Assembly (NCBI GenBank): GCA_949752795.1
Contig: CATKHW010000008.1
Location: 3,720,001-3,784,000 of the forward strand
Length of the DNA: 64,000 bases
Direction of reading: 5' to 3'
Source: Hyperoodon ampullatus
Lineage: Eukaryota; Chordata; Mammalia; Artiodactyla; Ziphiidae
Positions 38,501 through 54,100 of this stretch are shown here, one piece after another. Made by a program: the position numbers and the translations under genes. Within the stretch, counting starts at the first letter, position 1, and each line of letters begins with the position of its first letter. The notes under the pieces were generated by a model. The model did not search any database, had not been told where the DNA came from, and worked only from the letters and a program-made list of their open reading frames with translations.

Positions 38501-41500
38501 ACAATGTTCCATGCCCCTGTCATCACAATGTTCCATGCCCTTGTAATCACATTGCTTCAAAACCCCTGTAATCTCAATGCTCCATGCACCTTTTCATCAG
38601 AATGCTCCATGATCCTTTTCATCAAAATGCTCCATGACCCCTGACATCGCAATGTTCTATAACCCCTGTCATCAAAATGTTCCATGACACTTTTCATCAA
38701 TTTGCTCCATGACCCTGTCATCACAATGCTCCCTTCCCTTCTCATCACAATGCACTACGACCTTGTCATCAAAATGCTCCATGACCTTTGTAATCACAAA
38801 GCTCTATGACCCTTTGCATCACAATGCTCCATGCCATTTAATCACAATGCTACATGAAACCTCTCATCATATTGCTCCATGCCCTTGTCACCACAGTGCT
38901 CCATGACACTTGCCATCACAATGCTCGATACTCTTCTCATGACAATGCTCCATGCCCTTGTCATTACAATCCTCCATGACTCATGTATCACAGTGTTACA
39001 TGCCCTAGTCATCACAATGTTCCATGCCGAATCTCATCACAATAATCCATGAAATTTTCAGACCAATGTTCCATGCCCTTGTCATCACAATGCTCCATTA
39101 CCCCTGTCACAACAATGCTCCATGACCCCTGCCATCACAATGATCCACCGCCTTGGCATCTAAGGCTCCATGACACTTGACATCACAATGCTCCAAGACC
39201 CCTGTAATCACAATTTTCCATGCCCTTGTCGTCACAAAGATTCATGATTCATGTCATCAGAATGCTCCGAGGCCTTCTCATCACAATGCTCCATGCCCTT
39301 GTCATCACAATGCTCCCAGAACCCTGTAATCACAATGCTCCATGCCCCTTGTCATTACAGTGCTCCATGACGCTCGTCATCATAATTATCCGTGATCTTC
39401 TCATCACAATGCTCCATGTCCTTGTCATCACAAAGCTCCATGACACATGTCATCAGAATGCTCCATTGCTTTCTCATCACAATACTCCATGCCCTTGTCA
39501 TCACAATGCTTCAAAACCCCTGCAATCTCAATGCTCCATGCACCATTTCATCAGTAGGGTCCATGACCCTTGTCATCACAAGGCTCCATGGCCCTTCTCA
39601 TCACAATGCTCCAGGACCTTCTCATCACATTGCTCCATTCCCTTCTCATGACAATGCTCCATGACCCCTTTCATCACAGTACTCCATGAATAATTTCAGC
39701 CAAATGCTCCATGACATTCTCAGCACAAAGCTCCATGACCCATGTCATCACAATGCTACATGACCACAGTCATCAAAATGATCCATGCCAGTTGTCATCA
39801 GAATGTTCCATGTGCTTGTCATCCCAATACTCCATGACCCCTGTAAACACAATGCTCCTTGACGCTTGTCGTCACATTGCTCCATGACACTTGTCATCAC
39901 AATTCTCCTTTACCAGTGTCATCACAATCCTCCGTGACCCCTTGGATCACATTGTTTCATGCCCTTGTCATCACAATGCTCCGTTATTCTTGAAATAAAA
40001 ATGATCCATGACCTGTGTCATCACAATGCTCCAAACTCTTGTGATCACAATGTTCCATAACAATTGTCATCACAACGCTCCATGATGCCTGTCATCACAA
40101 TACTCCATGCAATTGTCATCAAAATGCTCCATGAACTTTGTCATCACAATGCTCAATACACTTGTCATCACAATGCTCCCTGACACTTGTCGTCAGAAGG
40201 CTCCTTGAACCCTGTCATGAAAAGGCTCCATGCCTTTTTCATCACAATGCTCCATGCCCTTTTCCTCACAATGCTCCATGCCGTTGTCATCACTGTACTC
40301 CACAAGCTTGTCTTCAGAATGCTCCATGACCCTTGTCATCACAATGCTCCATGATCCCTGTCATGACAATGCTCCATGACACCTGTCATCACAATGCTCC
40401 ATGCCCCTTGTCATTACAGTGCTCCATGACGCTCGTCATCAAAATTATCCATGGTCTTCTCATCACAATGCTCCACGGTCTTGCCATCACGATGCTCCAA
40501 GACACTTCTCATCACAATGTTACATACCCTTGTCATCACAGTTCTCCATGCACTTGTCATCACAATGCTCCATGACCACTGTCATAGCAAGCTCCATGTG
40601 CTTTTCATCACAATGCTTCAGGAAGTTGTCATCAAAATTCTCAATGGCCCTTGTCATCACAATCCTCCATGCCCTTGTCATCAAAATGCTCCATGACCCT
40701 TGTCATCACAATGCTCCAAACCCCTGTCATCACAATGCTCCATTAACTTTGTCATCACATTCCTCAATGACACTTGGCATCACAATACTCCATGCCATTT
40801 TCATCATAATGGACCACGACATATGTCATCACATGCCCCCAGACCCCTGTCTTCACAGTACTCCATGACCTTCTCATCACAATGCTCCATGCTCTTCTCA
40901 TCATAATGCGCCTTGCCCACTGTCGTCACAATAAACAATGAAACTTGTCAGACCAATGCACCATGTCCCTGTCATCAGAATGCTCCACACGCTTGTCATC
41001 ACAATTTTCCGTGACTCCAGTCATCACAATGCTTCATGACCTTTTTCATCACAATGGTACTTAACCTCATCATCACAAGGCTCTGTGACCATTGTCACCA
41101 CAATGCTCCATGAACTTTTCATCACAATGCTCTGTGACCATTGTCATCACAAGGTTCCATGAATTTGTCAGCACAATGCTCCATGACCCTTGTCATCACA
41201 ATGCACCATGCAGTTCTCAGCACAATGCTCCATGACCCATGTCATCAAAATGCGCCATGCAATTGTCAACACAATGCTCCACTGCCTTGTCATCACAATG
41301 CTCCATAAAGCTTGTCATCACAATGCTCCATAAACCTTGTCATCACAATGTTCCATGCATTTCTCATCAAAATGCTTTCTCACCACTGATATCACAATGT
41401 TCCATCAGTAGTCATCACAATACTCCCTCACGACTGTCATCACAATTTTCCATGACCTCTGTCATCACAATGCCACATGCCATATCATCACAATGCTCCA

Positions 41501-44500
41501 TGACCCCTGACATCAAAATGTTCCATATCCTCTGTCATCAGAATGCTCCATCACCCTTTTCATCACAATGCTCCAAGACCCCTGACATCACAATGTTCTA
41601 TAACCACTGTCATCAAAATATTCCATGACCCTTTTCATCAAATTGCTCCATGACCCTGTCATCACAATGCACCATGTCCATCATCATAATGCTTCATGCT
41701 ATTGTCATCACAATGAAAACAATATGCTCCATGACCTCTGTCATCAAAATGCACCAAACCCTTGTGATCACAATGTTCCATAACCATTGTCATCACAATG
41801 CACCATGACGCTCATCATCACAATTATCCATGGTCTTCTCATCACAGTGCTCCATGACCTTTGACATCACAACGCTCAATACACTTGTCATCACAATGCT
41901 CCCTGACACTTGTCATCAGTATGCTCCTTGAACCCTGTCATGACAATGCTCCATGCCTTTTTCATCACAATGATCCATACCATTTTCATCACAATGCTCC
42001 AAGACCCCTGTAATCACAATGCTCCATGACCTTTAATCACAAAGCTCCATGATGCATGTCATCAGAATGCTCATTGGCCTTCTCATCACATTGCTCCATG
42101 TCCTTGTCATCACAGTGCTCCAAGACCCCTGTCATCTCAATGTTCTCTGACTCCAGTCATCACAAGTCTTCATGACATTTGTCATCACAATGGTCCATGT
42201 CCTCGTCACACAGGGCTCTGTGACCTTTCTCACCACAATGCTCCATGAACTTTTCATCACAATGCTCTGTGATCCTTGTCATCACCATGCTCCATGCCTT
42301 TGTCAGCACAATGCTCCATAATCATTGTCATCACAATGCTCCATGCGCTTGTGAGCACAATGCTTCACAACCCATGTCATCACAATGCACCATGCGCTTG
42401 TCATCACAGTGCTCCACATCCTTGTCTTTACAGTGCTCCAAAAACCTTGTAATCACAATGCTCCATGCACTTCTCATTAAAATGCTCTCTCCCCCCTGTC
42501 ATCACAATGTTCCATGATCCGTGTCATGACAATGCTACATGACCTTATCATCACAACGCTCCATGAACCCTGACATCACAATGTCCCATAACCCCTGTCA
42601 TCAAAATGCTCCATGACCCTTTTCATCACAATCCTCCATGACCCCTGACATCACAATATTCCATAACCACTGTCATCAAAATATTCCATGATACTTTTCA
42701 TCAAATTGCTCCATGACACTGTCATCAAAATGCTCCCTGCCCTTGTCATCACAATGCACCACGACCTTGTCATCAAAATGCCCCATGAACTTTGTCATCA
42801 CAAACTCCATGACCCTTGGCATCACAATGTTCCATGCCATTTTCATCACAATGTTTCATGACCCCTGTAATCACAATGCTCCATGCACATTTTCATCAGA
42901 ATGCTCCATGAGACTTGTCTTCACAAGGCTCCATGGTTTTCTCATCACAATGCCCCAGGACCTTGTCATCACAGTGCCCCATTACCCTGTCATCACAATA
43001 CTCCATGAATATTTTCAGACCAATTCTCCATGACCTTCTTATCACAATGCTCCATGACCCTTGTCATCACAATGCTCCATGCCCATGTCATCACAATGCT
43101 CCATGAAGCCTCTCATCACATTGCCCCATGCCCTTGTCATTACAAACATCCATGATCCATGTATCACTGTGTTCCGTGCCCTTGTCATCACAATGCTCTA
43201 TGCCCACTCTCATCACAGTAATCCATGAAAGTTTTCAGACCAATGCTCGATGCCCTTGTCATCACAATCCTCCACTGCCCATGTCATAACCATGCTCCAT
43301 GAACCCTGCCATCACAATGTTCTACGTCTTGTCATCACAAGGATCCAATACCCCTGTAATCACAATGCTCCATGCCCCATTTCATCAGAATGCTCCATGA
43401 GAATTGTCACCAAAAGGCTCCATGGTCCTCTCATCACAATGCTCCAGTACGTTGTCATCACACTGGTCCATGCCCACTTAATCAAAAGGCTCTGTGAAAT
43501 TTGTCACCACAATGCTCCATGAAAATTTCATCACAATGCTATTTTACCCATGTCTTCACTATGCTCCATGCCTTTGTCAGCACAATGCTCCCTGACACTT
43601 GTCATCACAATGCTCGATACTCTTCTCATCACAATGCTCCATGCCCTTGTCATTACAATCCAACATGACACATGTATCAAGTGTTCTGTGCCCTAGTCAT
43701 CACAATGCTCCATGCCGAATCTCATCACAATAATCCATGAAATTTTCAGACCAATGTTCCATGCACATGTCATCACAATGCTCCATTACACCTGTCATAT
43801 CAATGCTCCATGACCCCTGCCATCACAATGTTCCACGGCCTTGTCATCCAAGGCTCCATGACCCTTGTCATCATAGTGCTCCAAGACCTCTGTAATCACA
43901 ATGCTCCATGCCCTTGTCGTCACAATGATTCATGACGCAAGTCATCAGAATGCTCCATGGACTTCTCATGAAAATGCTCTATTCCCTTGTCATCACAATG
44001 CTCCAGGAACCCTGGATTCACAATGTTCCATGCCACTTGTGATTACAGTGCTCCATGACGCTCGTCATCACAATTATCCGTGATCTTCTCATCACAATGC
44101 TCCACGGTCTTGCCATCACAATGCTCCATGTCCCATGTCATCACAATTCTCCACGTCCTTGTCATCACAATGCTCCATGACCCTTCTTATCACAATGTTA
44201 CCTGGTCTTGTCATCACAATTCTCCATTCACTTGTCATCGGAATGCTCTATGATCCCTGTCATAGCAAGTTCCATGAGCTTGTCATCACAATGCTTCACG
44301 ACATTGTCATCAAAATTCTCAATGGCTCCTGTCATCACAATGCTCCATGCCCTTCTGATCACAATGCTCCATAACCCTTTTCATCACAATGTTCCAAGAC
44401 CTTGTCATCAAAATGCTCCATTACCTTTGTCATCAAAATCCTCCATTACACTTGGTATCACAATGCTCCATGCCATTGTCATCACAATGGACAATGACAT

Positions 44501-47500
44501 ATGTCATCACAATGCTCCCTGATACCTGTCTTCACAATACTCCATGACCTAGTCATCACAATGCGCCATGCACACTGTCATCATAATAATCCATGAAACA
44601 TGTCAGACCAATGTTCCATGCCCCTGTCATCACAATACTCCATGCCCTTGTCATCACAATGCTCCATGCCCCCGGTCATCAAAATGCTCCGTGACTCCAG
44701 TCATCACAATGTTCCATGCCCTCGTCACACAAGGCTCTGTGACCTTTGTCACCACAATGCTCCATGTCCTTGTCATCACAAAGCTCCATGACACATGTCA
44801 TCACAATGCTCCATTGCCTTCTCATCACAATGCTCCTTGCCCTTGTCATCACAATGTTTCAAAAACCCTGTAAAAACAATGATCCATGCACCTTTTCATC
44901 AGAATACTCCATGACCCTTTTCATCAAAATGCTCCATGACCTTTGCCATCACAAAGCTCCATGACCCTTGGCATCACAATGCTCCATGCCATTTCATCAC
45001 AATGCTACATGAAATCTCTCATCACATTGCTCCATGCCCTTGTCAGCACAATGCTCCATGACGCTTGTCATCCCAATGCTCGATACTCTTCTCATCACAA
45101 TGCTTCATGCTCTTGTCACTACAATCCCCCATGACACAGGTATCACAGTGTTCCGTGCCCTAGTCATCACAATGCTCCATGCCGAATCTCATCACAATAA
45201 TCCATGAAATTTTCAGACTAATGTCCCATGCCCTTGTCATCACAATGTTCCATTACCCCTGTCATAGAAATGCTGCATGACCCCTGCCATCACAATGATC
45301 CACTGCCTTGTCATCCAAGGCTCCATGACCCTTGTCATCACAGTGCTCTAATACCCATGTAATCACAATTCTCCATGCCCTTGTCATCACAAAGATTCAT
45401 GACGCATGTCATCAGAATGCTCTGTGGCCTTCTCATCACAATGATCCATGCCCTTGTCATCACAATGCTCCAAGACCCCTGTAATCACAATGCTCCATGT
45501 CCCTTGTCATTACAGTGCTCCATGACGCTCGTCATCACAATTATCTGTGATCTTCTCATCACAATGCTCCACGGTCTTGCCATCACAATGCTCCATGCTC
45601 TGGTCATCATGATGCTCCATGTCCCATGTCATCACAATTCTCCACGTCCTTGTCATCACAATGCTCCATGACACTTCTTATCACAATGTTACATGATATG
45701 TTCATCACAATTTTCCATGCACATGTCATCGCAATGCTCTATGACCCCTGTCACAGCAAGCTCCATGCGCTTGTCATCACAATGCTTCACGACGTTGTCA
45801 TCAAAATTCTCAATGGTACTTGTCATCGCAATGCTCCATGATCCCTGTCATCACAACGTCCCAAGCCCTTGTCATCAAAATGCTCCATTACCTTTGTCAT
45901 CATAATCCTCCATGACACTTGGTATCACAATGCTCCATGCCATTGTCATCACAATGCTCCGTGACTCGAGTCATCACAATGCTTCATGACCTTTGTCACC
46001 ACAATGCTCGATGCCCTTGTCATCACAATGCTCCATGCCCACTGTCATCACAATATTCCATGAAACTTGTCAGACCAATGATCCATGCCCTCTTCACACA
46101 AGGCTCTGTAATCTTTGTCACCACAATGCTCCATGAACTTTTCATCACAATGCTCTTTGTCCCTAGTCATCACAATGCTCCATGAACCCTGACATCACAA
46201 TGTTCCATAACCCTTGTCATCAAAATATTCCATGACCCTTTTCATCAAATTGCTCCATGACTCTGTCATCACAATGCTCTGTGCCGTTCTCATCACAATG
46301 CACCACGCCCTTGTCATCAAAATGCTCCATTACCTTTGTCATCACAATCCACCATGACACTTGGTATCACAATGCTCCATGCCATTGTCATCACAATGCT
46401 CCGTGACTCCAGTCATCACAATGCTTCATGACCTTTGTCACCACAATACTCCATGTCCTTGTCAGCACAATGCTCCATGACGCTTGTCATCACAATGCTC
46501 GATACCCTTCTCATGAAAATGCTCCATGCCCTTGTCATTACAATCCTCCATGACACATGTATCACAGTGTTCCGTGCCCTAGTCATCACAATGCTCCATG
46601 CCGAATCTCCTCACAATAATCCATGAAATTTTCAGACCAATGTTCCATGCCCTTGTCATCACAATGCTCCATTACACCTGTCATAACAATGCTTCAAGAC
46701 ACCTGCCATCACAATGTTCCACCGCGTTGGAATCCAAGGCTCCATGACCCTTGTTATCACAATGCTCCAAGACCCCTGTAATCACAATGCTCCATGCCCC
46801 TGTCATCACAAAAATCCATGACACATGTCATCAGAATGCTCCATGGCCTTCTCATCACTATGCTCCATGTCCTTGTCATCACAATGCTCCAAGAACCCTG
46901 TAATCACAATGCTCCATGCCCCAATTCATCAGAATGCTCCATGAGAATTGTCATCACAAGGCTCCATGGTATTCTCATCACACTGCTCCAGGACCTTGTA
47001 ATCAAAATGCTCCATTCCCTTGTCATCACAATGCTCCTTGACCACTGTAATAACAATGCTCCATGAACATTTTCAGGCCAATGCTCCATGACCGTCTCAT
47101 CACAATGCTCCATTACCCTTGTCATCACAATGCTCCATGACCCCTCTCATCACAATGCTCCACGACACCTGTCATCACAATGCTCCATGCCCCTTGTCAT
47201 TACAGTGCTCTATGATGCTCGTCATCATAATTATCCGTGATCTTCTCATCACAATGCTCCACGGTCTTGCCATCACAATGCTCCATGCCCTGATCTTCAC
47301 AGTGCGCCATGCCCACTGTCATCACAAGAATCCATGAAACTTGTCCGACCAATGTTCCATGCCACTTTCATCACAATGCTCAATTCCCTTGTCATCACAA
47401 TGTTCCATGACCCCAGTCATCACAATGCTTCATGACCTTTGTCATCACAATGGTCCATGCTCTCGTCACACAGGGCTCTGTGACCTTTGTCTCCACAATG

Positions 47501-49422
47501 TTCCATGTCCTTGTCATCAAAAAGCTCCATGACACATGTCATCAGAATGCTCCATTGCATTTTCATCAAAATGCTCCTTGCCCTTGTCATCAAAATTTTA
47601 CAAAACCCCTGTAATCACAATGTCCATGCACCTTTTCATCAGAATGCTACATGACCCTTTTCATCCAAATGCTTCTTGACCCCTGATATCCCAATGTTCC
47701 ATAACCCCTGTCATAAAAATGTTCCATGACACTTTTCATCAATTTGTTCCATGACCCTGTCATCACAATGCTCCCTGCCTTTCTCATCAAACTGCACCAT
47801 GACCTTGTCATCAAAATGTTCCATGACCTTTGTCATCACAAAGCTCCATGACCCTTGGCATCACAATGCTCCATGCCATTTCATTACAATGGACAATGAC
47901 ATAAGTCATCACAATGCTCCCTGACACTTGTCTTCACAATGCTCCATGACCTTGTCATCACAATATTCTATGCCCTTGTCATCACAATGCGCCATGCCCA
48001 CTCTCATCACAATAATCCATAATCTTGTCAGAGCAATGCTCCATGACACCTGTCATCACAATGCTCCGTGACTCCAGTCATCACAATGTTTCATGACCTT
48101 TGTCATCACAGTGGTCCATATCCTCTTCAAACAATGGTCTGTGATCTTTTACACCACAATGCTCCATGAATATTTCATCACACTGCCCTGTGTTGCTTGT
48201 CATGAAAATGCTCCATGGTTTTGTCAACACAATGCTACATGCCCTTGTCATCACAATGCTCCATGCCCACTGTCATCACAATAATCCATGAAACTTGTCA
48301 GACCAATGTTCCATGCCCCTGTCATCACATTGCTCCATGCCCTTGTCATCACAATGCTCCATGACCCCTTTCATCACAATGCTCCGTGACTCCAGTCATC
48401 ACAATGCTTCATGACCTTTTTCCTCACAATGGTCCATGCCCTCGTCACACAAGGCTCTCTGACCTTTGTCACCACAATGCTCCATGCCCTTGTCATCTCA
48501 ATGCTCCATGCCCACTGTCATCACAATAATCCATGAAACTTTTCAGACAAAACGTTCCATGCCCCTGTCATCACATTGCTCCATGCCCTTGTCATCGCAA
48601 TGCTCCATGACCCCTGTCATCACAATGCACCGTGACTCCAGTCATCACAAAGATTCATGACCTTTGTCCTCACAATGATCCATGCCCTCGTCACACAAGG
48701 CTCAGTGATCATTGTCACCACAATGCTCCATGAAATTTTCATCACAATGCTCTGTGTCCCTTGTCATCACAATGCTCCATGCCTTTTTCAGCACAATGCT
48801 CCATGACACTTGTCATCACAATGCTCCATGCGCTTGTCAGCACAATGCTCCATGACACCATGTCATCACAATGTGCCATGCTCTTTTCATCACAATGCTC
48901 AACATCCTTTTCATCACTATGCTCCATAAAACTTGTCAACACAATGCTCCATGCACTTCTCATCAAAATGCTCTCTCACCACATATATCACAATGTTCCA
49001 TCACTAGTCATCACAATACTCGCTCACCCCTGTCATCACAATGTTCCATGACCACTGTCATCACAGTGCTCCATGCCCTTATCATCACAATGATTCATGA
49101 CCCACGACATCACAATGTTCCATAACCACTGTCATCAAAATATTCCATGACCATTTTATTCAAATTGCTCCATAACCCTGTCATCACAATGCTCCCGGCC
49201 CGTCTCATCACAATGCACCACGCACTTGTCATCAAAATTCCCCATTATATTTTTCATCACAAAGCTCCATGACCCTTGGCATCACAATGCTCCATGCCAT
49301 TGTCATCACAATGCTCAATGAAATATCTCATCACATTGCTCCATGCCCTTGTCATCACAATGCTCCATTACACCTGTCATAACAATGCTCCATGACCCCT
49401 GCCATCAGAATGTTCCACGGCC
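38501..49422. repeat. 24/25-bp satellite array, 38.5-49.4 kb
   Basis: Continuous monomers dominated by a different set of words from those at 25-38 kb. The shortened-monomer word occurs at 40,581, 44,259 and 45,750. GCCATTTCATCAC-type words lie at 38,833, 44,988 and, in hybrid form, 47,875. Only one irregular GAAAACAATATGCTC-type block is present (41,695). From about 48,760 the order again resembles 24.6-25.3 kb. No gene is seen. Confidence 0.94.
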
Positions 49423-51100
49423 TTGTCATCACAAGGCTCCATGACCCTTGTCATCACAATGCTCCAAGACCTCTGTAATCACAATTCTCCATGCCACTTT
49501 TCATCTCAATGCTCCATGAACACTGTCATCACAATGCACCATGCCCATCATCATAATGATTCATGCTATTGTCATCACAATGAAATCATAATGCTCCATG
49601 TCCTCTGTCATCACAATGCTCCAAAACCTTCTTATCACAATGTTCCATAACACTTGTCATTACTTGCCCCATGACGCTCGTCATCACAATTATGCAAGGT
49701 CTTCTCATCACAATGCTCCATGACATTTGTCAACACAATGCTCAATACACTTGGCATCACAATGCTCGCTGACACTTGTCATCAGTATGCTCCTTGAACA
49801 CTGTCAAGACAAGGCTCCATGCCTTTTTCATCACAATGATCCATTCCCTTTTCATCACAATGCTCCAAGACCCCTGTTATCACAATGCTCCGTGACTCCA
49901 GTCATCACAATGCTTCATGACATTTGTCATCACAATGGTCCAGGACCTCATCACACAAAGCTCTATGACCTTTGTCACCACAATGCTCCATGAAATATTT
50001 ATCACAATGCTCTGTGACCCTTGTCATCACAAATCTCCATGCCTTTGTCAGCACAATGCTCTATGACCCTTGTCATCACAATGCTCGATGCGCGTGTCAG
50101 CACAATGCTCCATAACCCATGTCATCACAATGCACCATGCACTTGTCGTCACAATGCTCCACATCCTTGTCATCAAAATGCTCCATAAACCTTGTCAACC
50201 CAATGTTCCATGCACTTCTCCTCAAAATGCCTTCTCACCACTGATATCACAATGTTCCATCACTAGTCATCACAATACTCGCTCACCGCTGTCATCACAA
50301 TATTCCATGACCCCTGTAATCACAATTCTCCATGCCCTTGTCATCACAAAGCTCCATGACGCATGTCATCAGAATGCTCCATGGCCTTCTCATAACAATG
50401 CTCCATGCCCTTGTCATCACAATGCTCCAACACCCCAGTAATCACAGTTCTCCATGCCCCTTTTCATCTCAATGCTCCATGAACCCTGTCATCACAATGC
50501 ACCGTGCCCATCACCATAATATTTAATGCTATTGTCATCACAATGCCCCCTGACGCTGGTCATCACAACTTTCGATGGTCTTCTCATCACAATGCTCCAT
50601 GACCTTTGTCATCACAATGCTCATTACACTTATCATCACAATGCTCCCTGACAGTTGTCATCAGTATGCTCCTTGAACCCCGTCATGACAAGGCTCCATG
50701 CATTTTTCATCACAATGATCCATGCCCCTTTCATCACAATGCCCCAAGACTCCTGTAATCACAATGCTCCATGTACTTGTCATCACAAAGCTCCATGACG
50801 CATGTCATCAGAATGCTCCATTGCCTTCCTATCACAATGCTCCAAGCCCTTGTAATCACATTGCTTCAAAACCCCTGTAATCTCAATGCTCCATGCACCT
50901 TTTAATCAGAATGCTCCATGAACCTTTTCATCAAAATGCTCCATGACCCCTGACATCGCAATGTTCCATAAACCCTGTCATCAAAATGTTCCATCACACT
51001 TTTGATCAATTTGCTCCATGACCCTGTCATCACAATGCTCCCTGCCCTTCTCATCACAATGCACCACGACCTTGTCATCAAAATGCTCCATTCCCTTGTC
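49423..51100. repeat. Distant copy of the higher-order repeat opening
   Basis: Marker monomers at 49,423, 49,727, 50,070 and 50,332 have the same spacing (304, 343, 262 bp) as those from 33,997 onward. The first irregular block begins at 49,562. The second, near 50,525, is cut short: CTATTGTCATCACAATG runs into CCCCCTGACGCTGGTC without GAAATCAAAATGCTC. The copy lies more than 12 kb from the tandem pair. Confidence 0.78.
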
Positions 51101-54100
51101 ATCACAATGCTCCTTGACCACTGTCATCACAATACTCCATGAACATTTTCAGGCCAATGCTCCATGACCGCCTCATCACAATGCTCCATTACCCTTGTCA
51201 TCACAATGCTCCATGACCCCTCTCATCACAATGCTCCATGCCCCTTGTCATTTCAGTGATCCATGACGCTCTTCATCATAATTATCCATGGTCTTTTCAT
51301 CACAATGCTCCAATGACTCCAGTCATCACAATGCTTCATGACTTATCTCATCACTATTTTCCATGCCCTCGTCACACAAGGCTCTGTGATCTTTTTCACC
51401 ACAATGCTCCATGAATATTTCATCACAATGCTCTGTGTCCCTTGTCATCAAAATGCTCCATGCCTTTGTCAGCACAATGCTCCATGACACTTGTCATCAA
51501 AATGCTCCATGCCCTGTTGATCACAGTGCTCCATGTCCCAAGTCATTACAATTCTCCACGTCCTTGTCATCACAATGCTTCGTGACACTTCTCATCACAA
51601 TGTTACATGATCTTGTCATCACAATTCTCCGTGCACTTGTCATCGCAATGCTCTATGACCACTGCCATAGGAAGATCCATGCGCTTGTCATCACAATGCT
51701 TCACGACGTTGTCATCAAAATTCTCAATGGCCCTTGTCATCACAATTCTCCATGCCCTTGTCATCACAATGCTCCATGACCCTTGTCATCACAATGTTCC
51801 AAGCCCTTGTCATCAAAATGCTCCATTATCTTTTTCATCACAATCCTCCATGACATTTGGTATCACAATGCTGCATGCCATTGTCATCACAATGCACAAT
51901 GACATATGTCATCACAATGCTCCCTGACACCTCTCTTCACAATACTCCATGACCTTGTCATCACAATGTTCCATGCCCTTGTCATCACAATGCGCCATGC
52001 CAACTCTCATCACAATAATCCATAAACTTGTCAGAGCAATGCTCCATGACCCCTGTCATCACAATGCTCCGTGACTCCAGTCATCACAATGTTTCATGAC
52101 CTTTGTCATCACAGTGGTCCATATCCTCTTGAAACAAGGCTCTGTGATCTTTTACACCACAATGCTCCATGAATATTTCATCACAATGCTCTGTGTCCCT
52201 TGCCATCAAAATGCTCCAAGCCTTTGTCACCACAATGCTCCATGCCCTTGTCATCACAATGCTCCATGACCACTGTCATCACAATAATCCATGAAACTTG
52301 TCAGACCAATGTTCCATTCCCCTGTCTTCACATTGCTACATGCCCTTGTCATCACAATGCTCCATGACCACTTTCATCACAATGCTCCGTGACTCCAGTC
52401 ATCACAATGCTTCATGACCTATCTCATCACTATTGTCCATGCCCTCATCACACAAGGCTCTGTGATCTTTTCTACCACAATGCTCCATGAATATTTCATC
52501 ACAATGCTCTGTGTCCCTTGTCATCAAAATGCTCCATGCCTTTGTCAGCACAATGCTCCATGACACTTGTCATCAAAATGCTCCATGAAAAATTTCAGCC
52601 CAATGCTCCATGACCTCCTCATCACAATGCTCCATGACCCTTGTCATCAAATTGCTCCATGACCCCTCTCATCACAATGCTCCATGACACCTGTCATCAC
52701 AATGCTCCATGCCCCTTGTCATTACAGTGATCCATGACGCTCTTCATCATAATTATCTATGGTCCTTTCATCACAATGCTCCACGGTCTTGCCATCACAA
52801 TTCTCCAAGCCCTATTCATCACAATGCTCCATGTCCAATGTAATTACAATTCTCCACGTCCTTGTCATCACAATGCTCCGTGACACTTCTCATCACAATG
52901 TTACATGATCTTGTCATCACAATTCTCCATGCACTTGTCATCGCAATGCTCTATGAACCCTGTCATAGCAAGCTCCATGCGCTTGTCATCACAATACTTC
53001 ACGAAGTTGTCATCAAAATTCTCAATGGCCCTTGTCATCACAATGCTCCATGCCCTTGTCATCACAATGCTCCATGACCCTTGTCATCACAATGTCCCAA
53101 GCCCTTGTCATCAAAATGCTCCATTACCTTTGTCATCACAATCCTCCATGACACTTGGTATAACAATGCTCCATGCTATTGTCATCACAATGGACAATGA
53201 CATATGTCATCACAATGCTCCCTGACACCTGTCTTCCCAATATTCCATGACCTTGTCATCACAATGTTCCATGCCCTTGTCATCACAATGTGCCATGCCC
53301 ACTGTCATCACAATAATCCAGGAAACTTGTCAGACCAATGTTCCATGCCCCTGTCAGCAAAATGCTCCATGCCCTTGTCATCACAATGCTCCATGACCAC
53401 TGTCATCACAATGCTCCGTGACTACAGTCATCAAAATGCTTCATATCCTTTGTCATCACAATTGTCCATGCCCTCGTCACACAAGTCTCTGTGACCTTTG
53501 TCACCACAATGCTCCATGCCCTTGTCATCACAATGCTCCATGCCCACTGGCATCACAATAACCCATGAAACTTGTCAGACCAGTGGTCCATGCCCTTGTC
53601 ACACAAGGCTCTGTGATGTTTGTCACAACGATGCTCCATTAACCTTTCATCACAATGCTCTGTGTCCCTTGTCATCACAATACTCCATGCCTTTGTCAGC
53701 AAAATGCTCCATGAAAATTGTCATCAAAATGTTCCATGCGCATTTCAGCAGATTGCTCCATGACCCCTGTCATCACAATGCTCTGTGACTCCAGTCATCA
53801 CAATGCTCCATGACATTTGTAATCACAGTGGTCCATGCCCTCTTCACACAAGGCTCTGGGACCTTTGTCACCACAATGCTCCATGCCCTTGTCATCACAA
53901 TGCTCCATGCCAACTGTCATCACAATAATCGATTAAACTTGTCAGACCAATGTTCCATGACCCTGTCATCACATTGCTCCATGCCCTTGTCATCACAATG
54001 CTCCATGACCCATTTCATCACAATGCTCCGTGACTCCAGTCATCACAATGATTCATGATCTATCTCATCACTATGGTCCATGCCCTTGTCACACAAGGCT

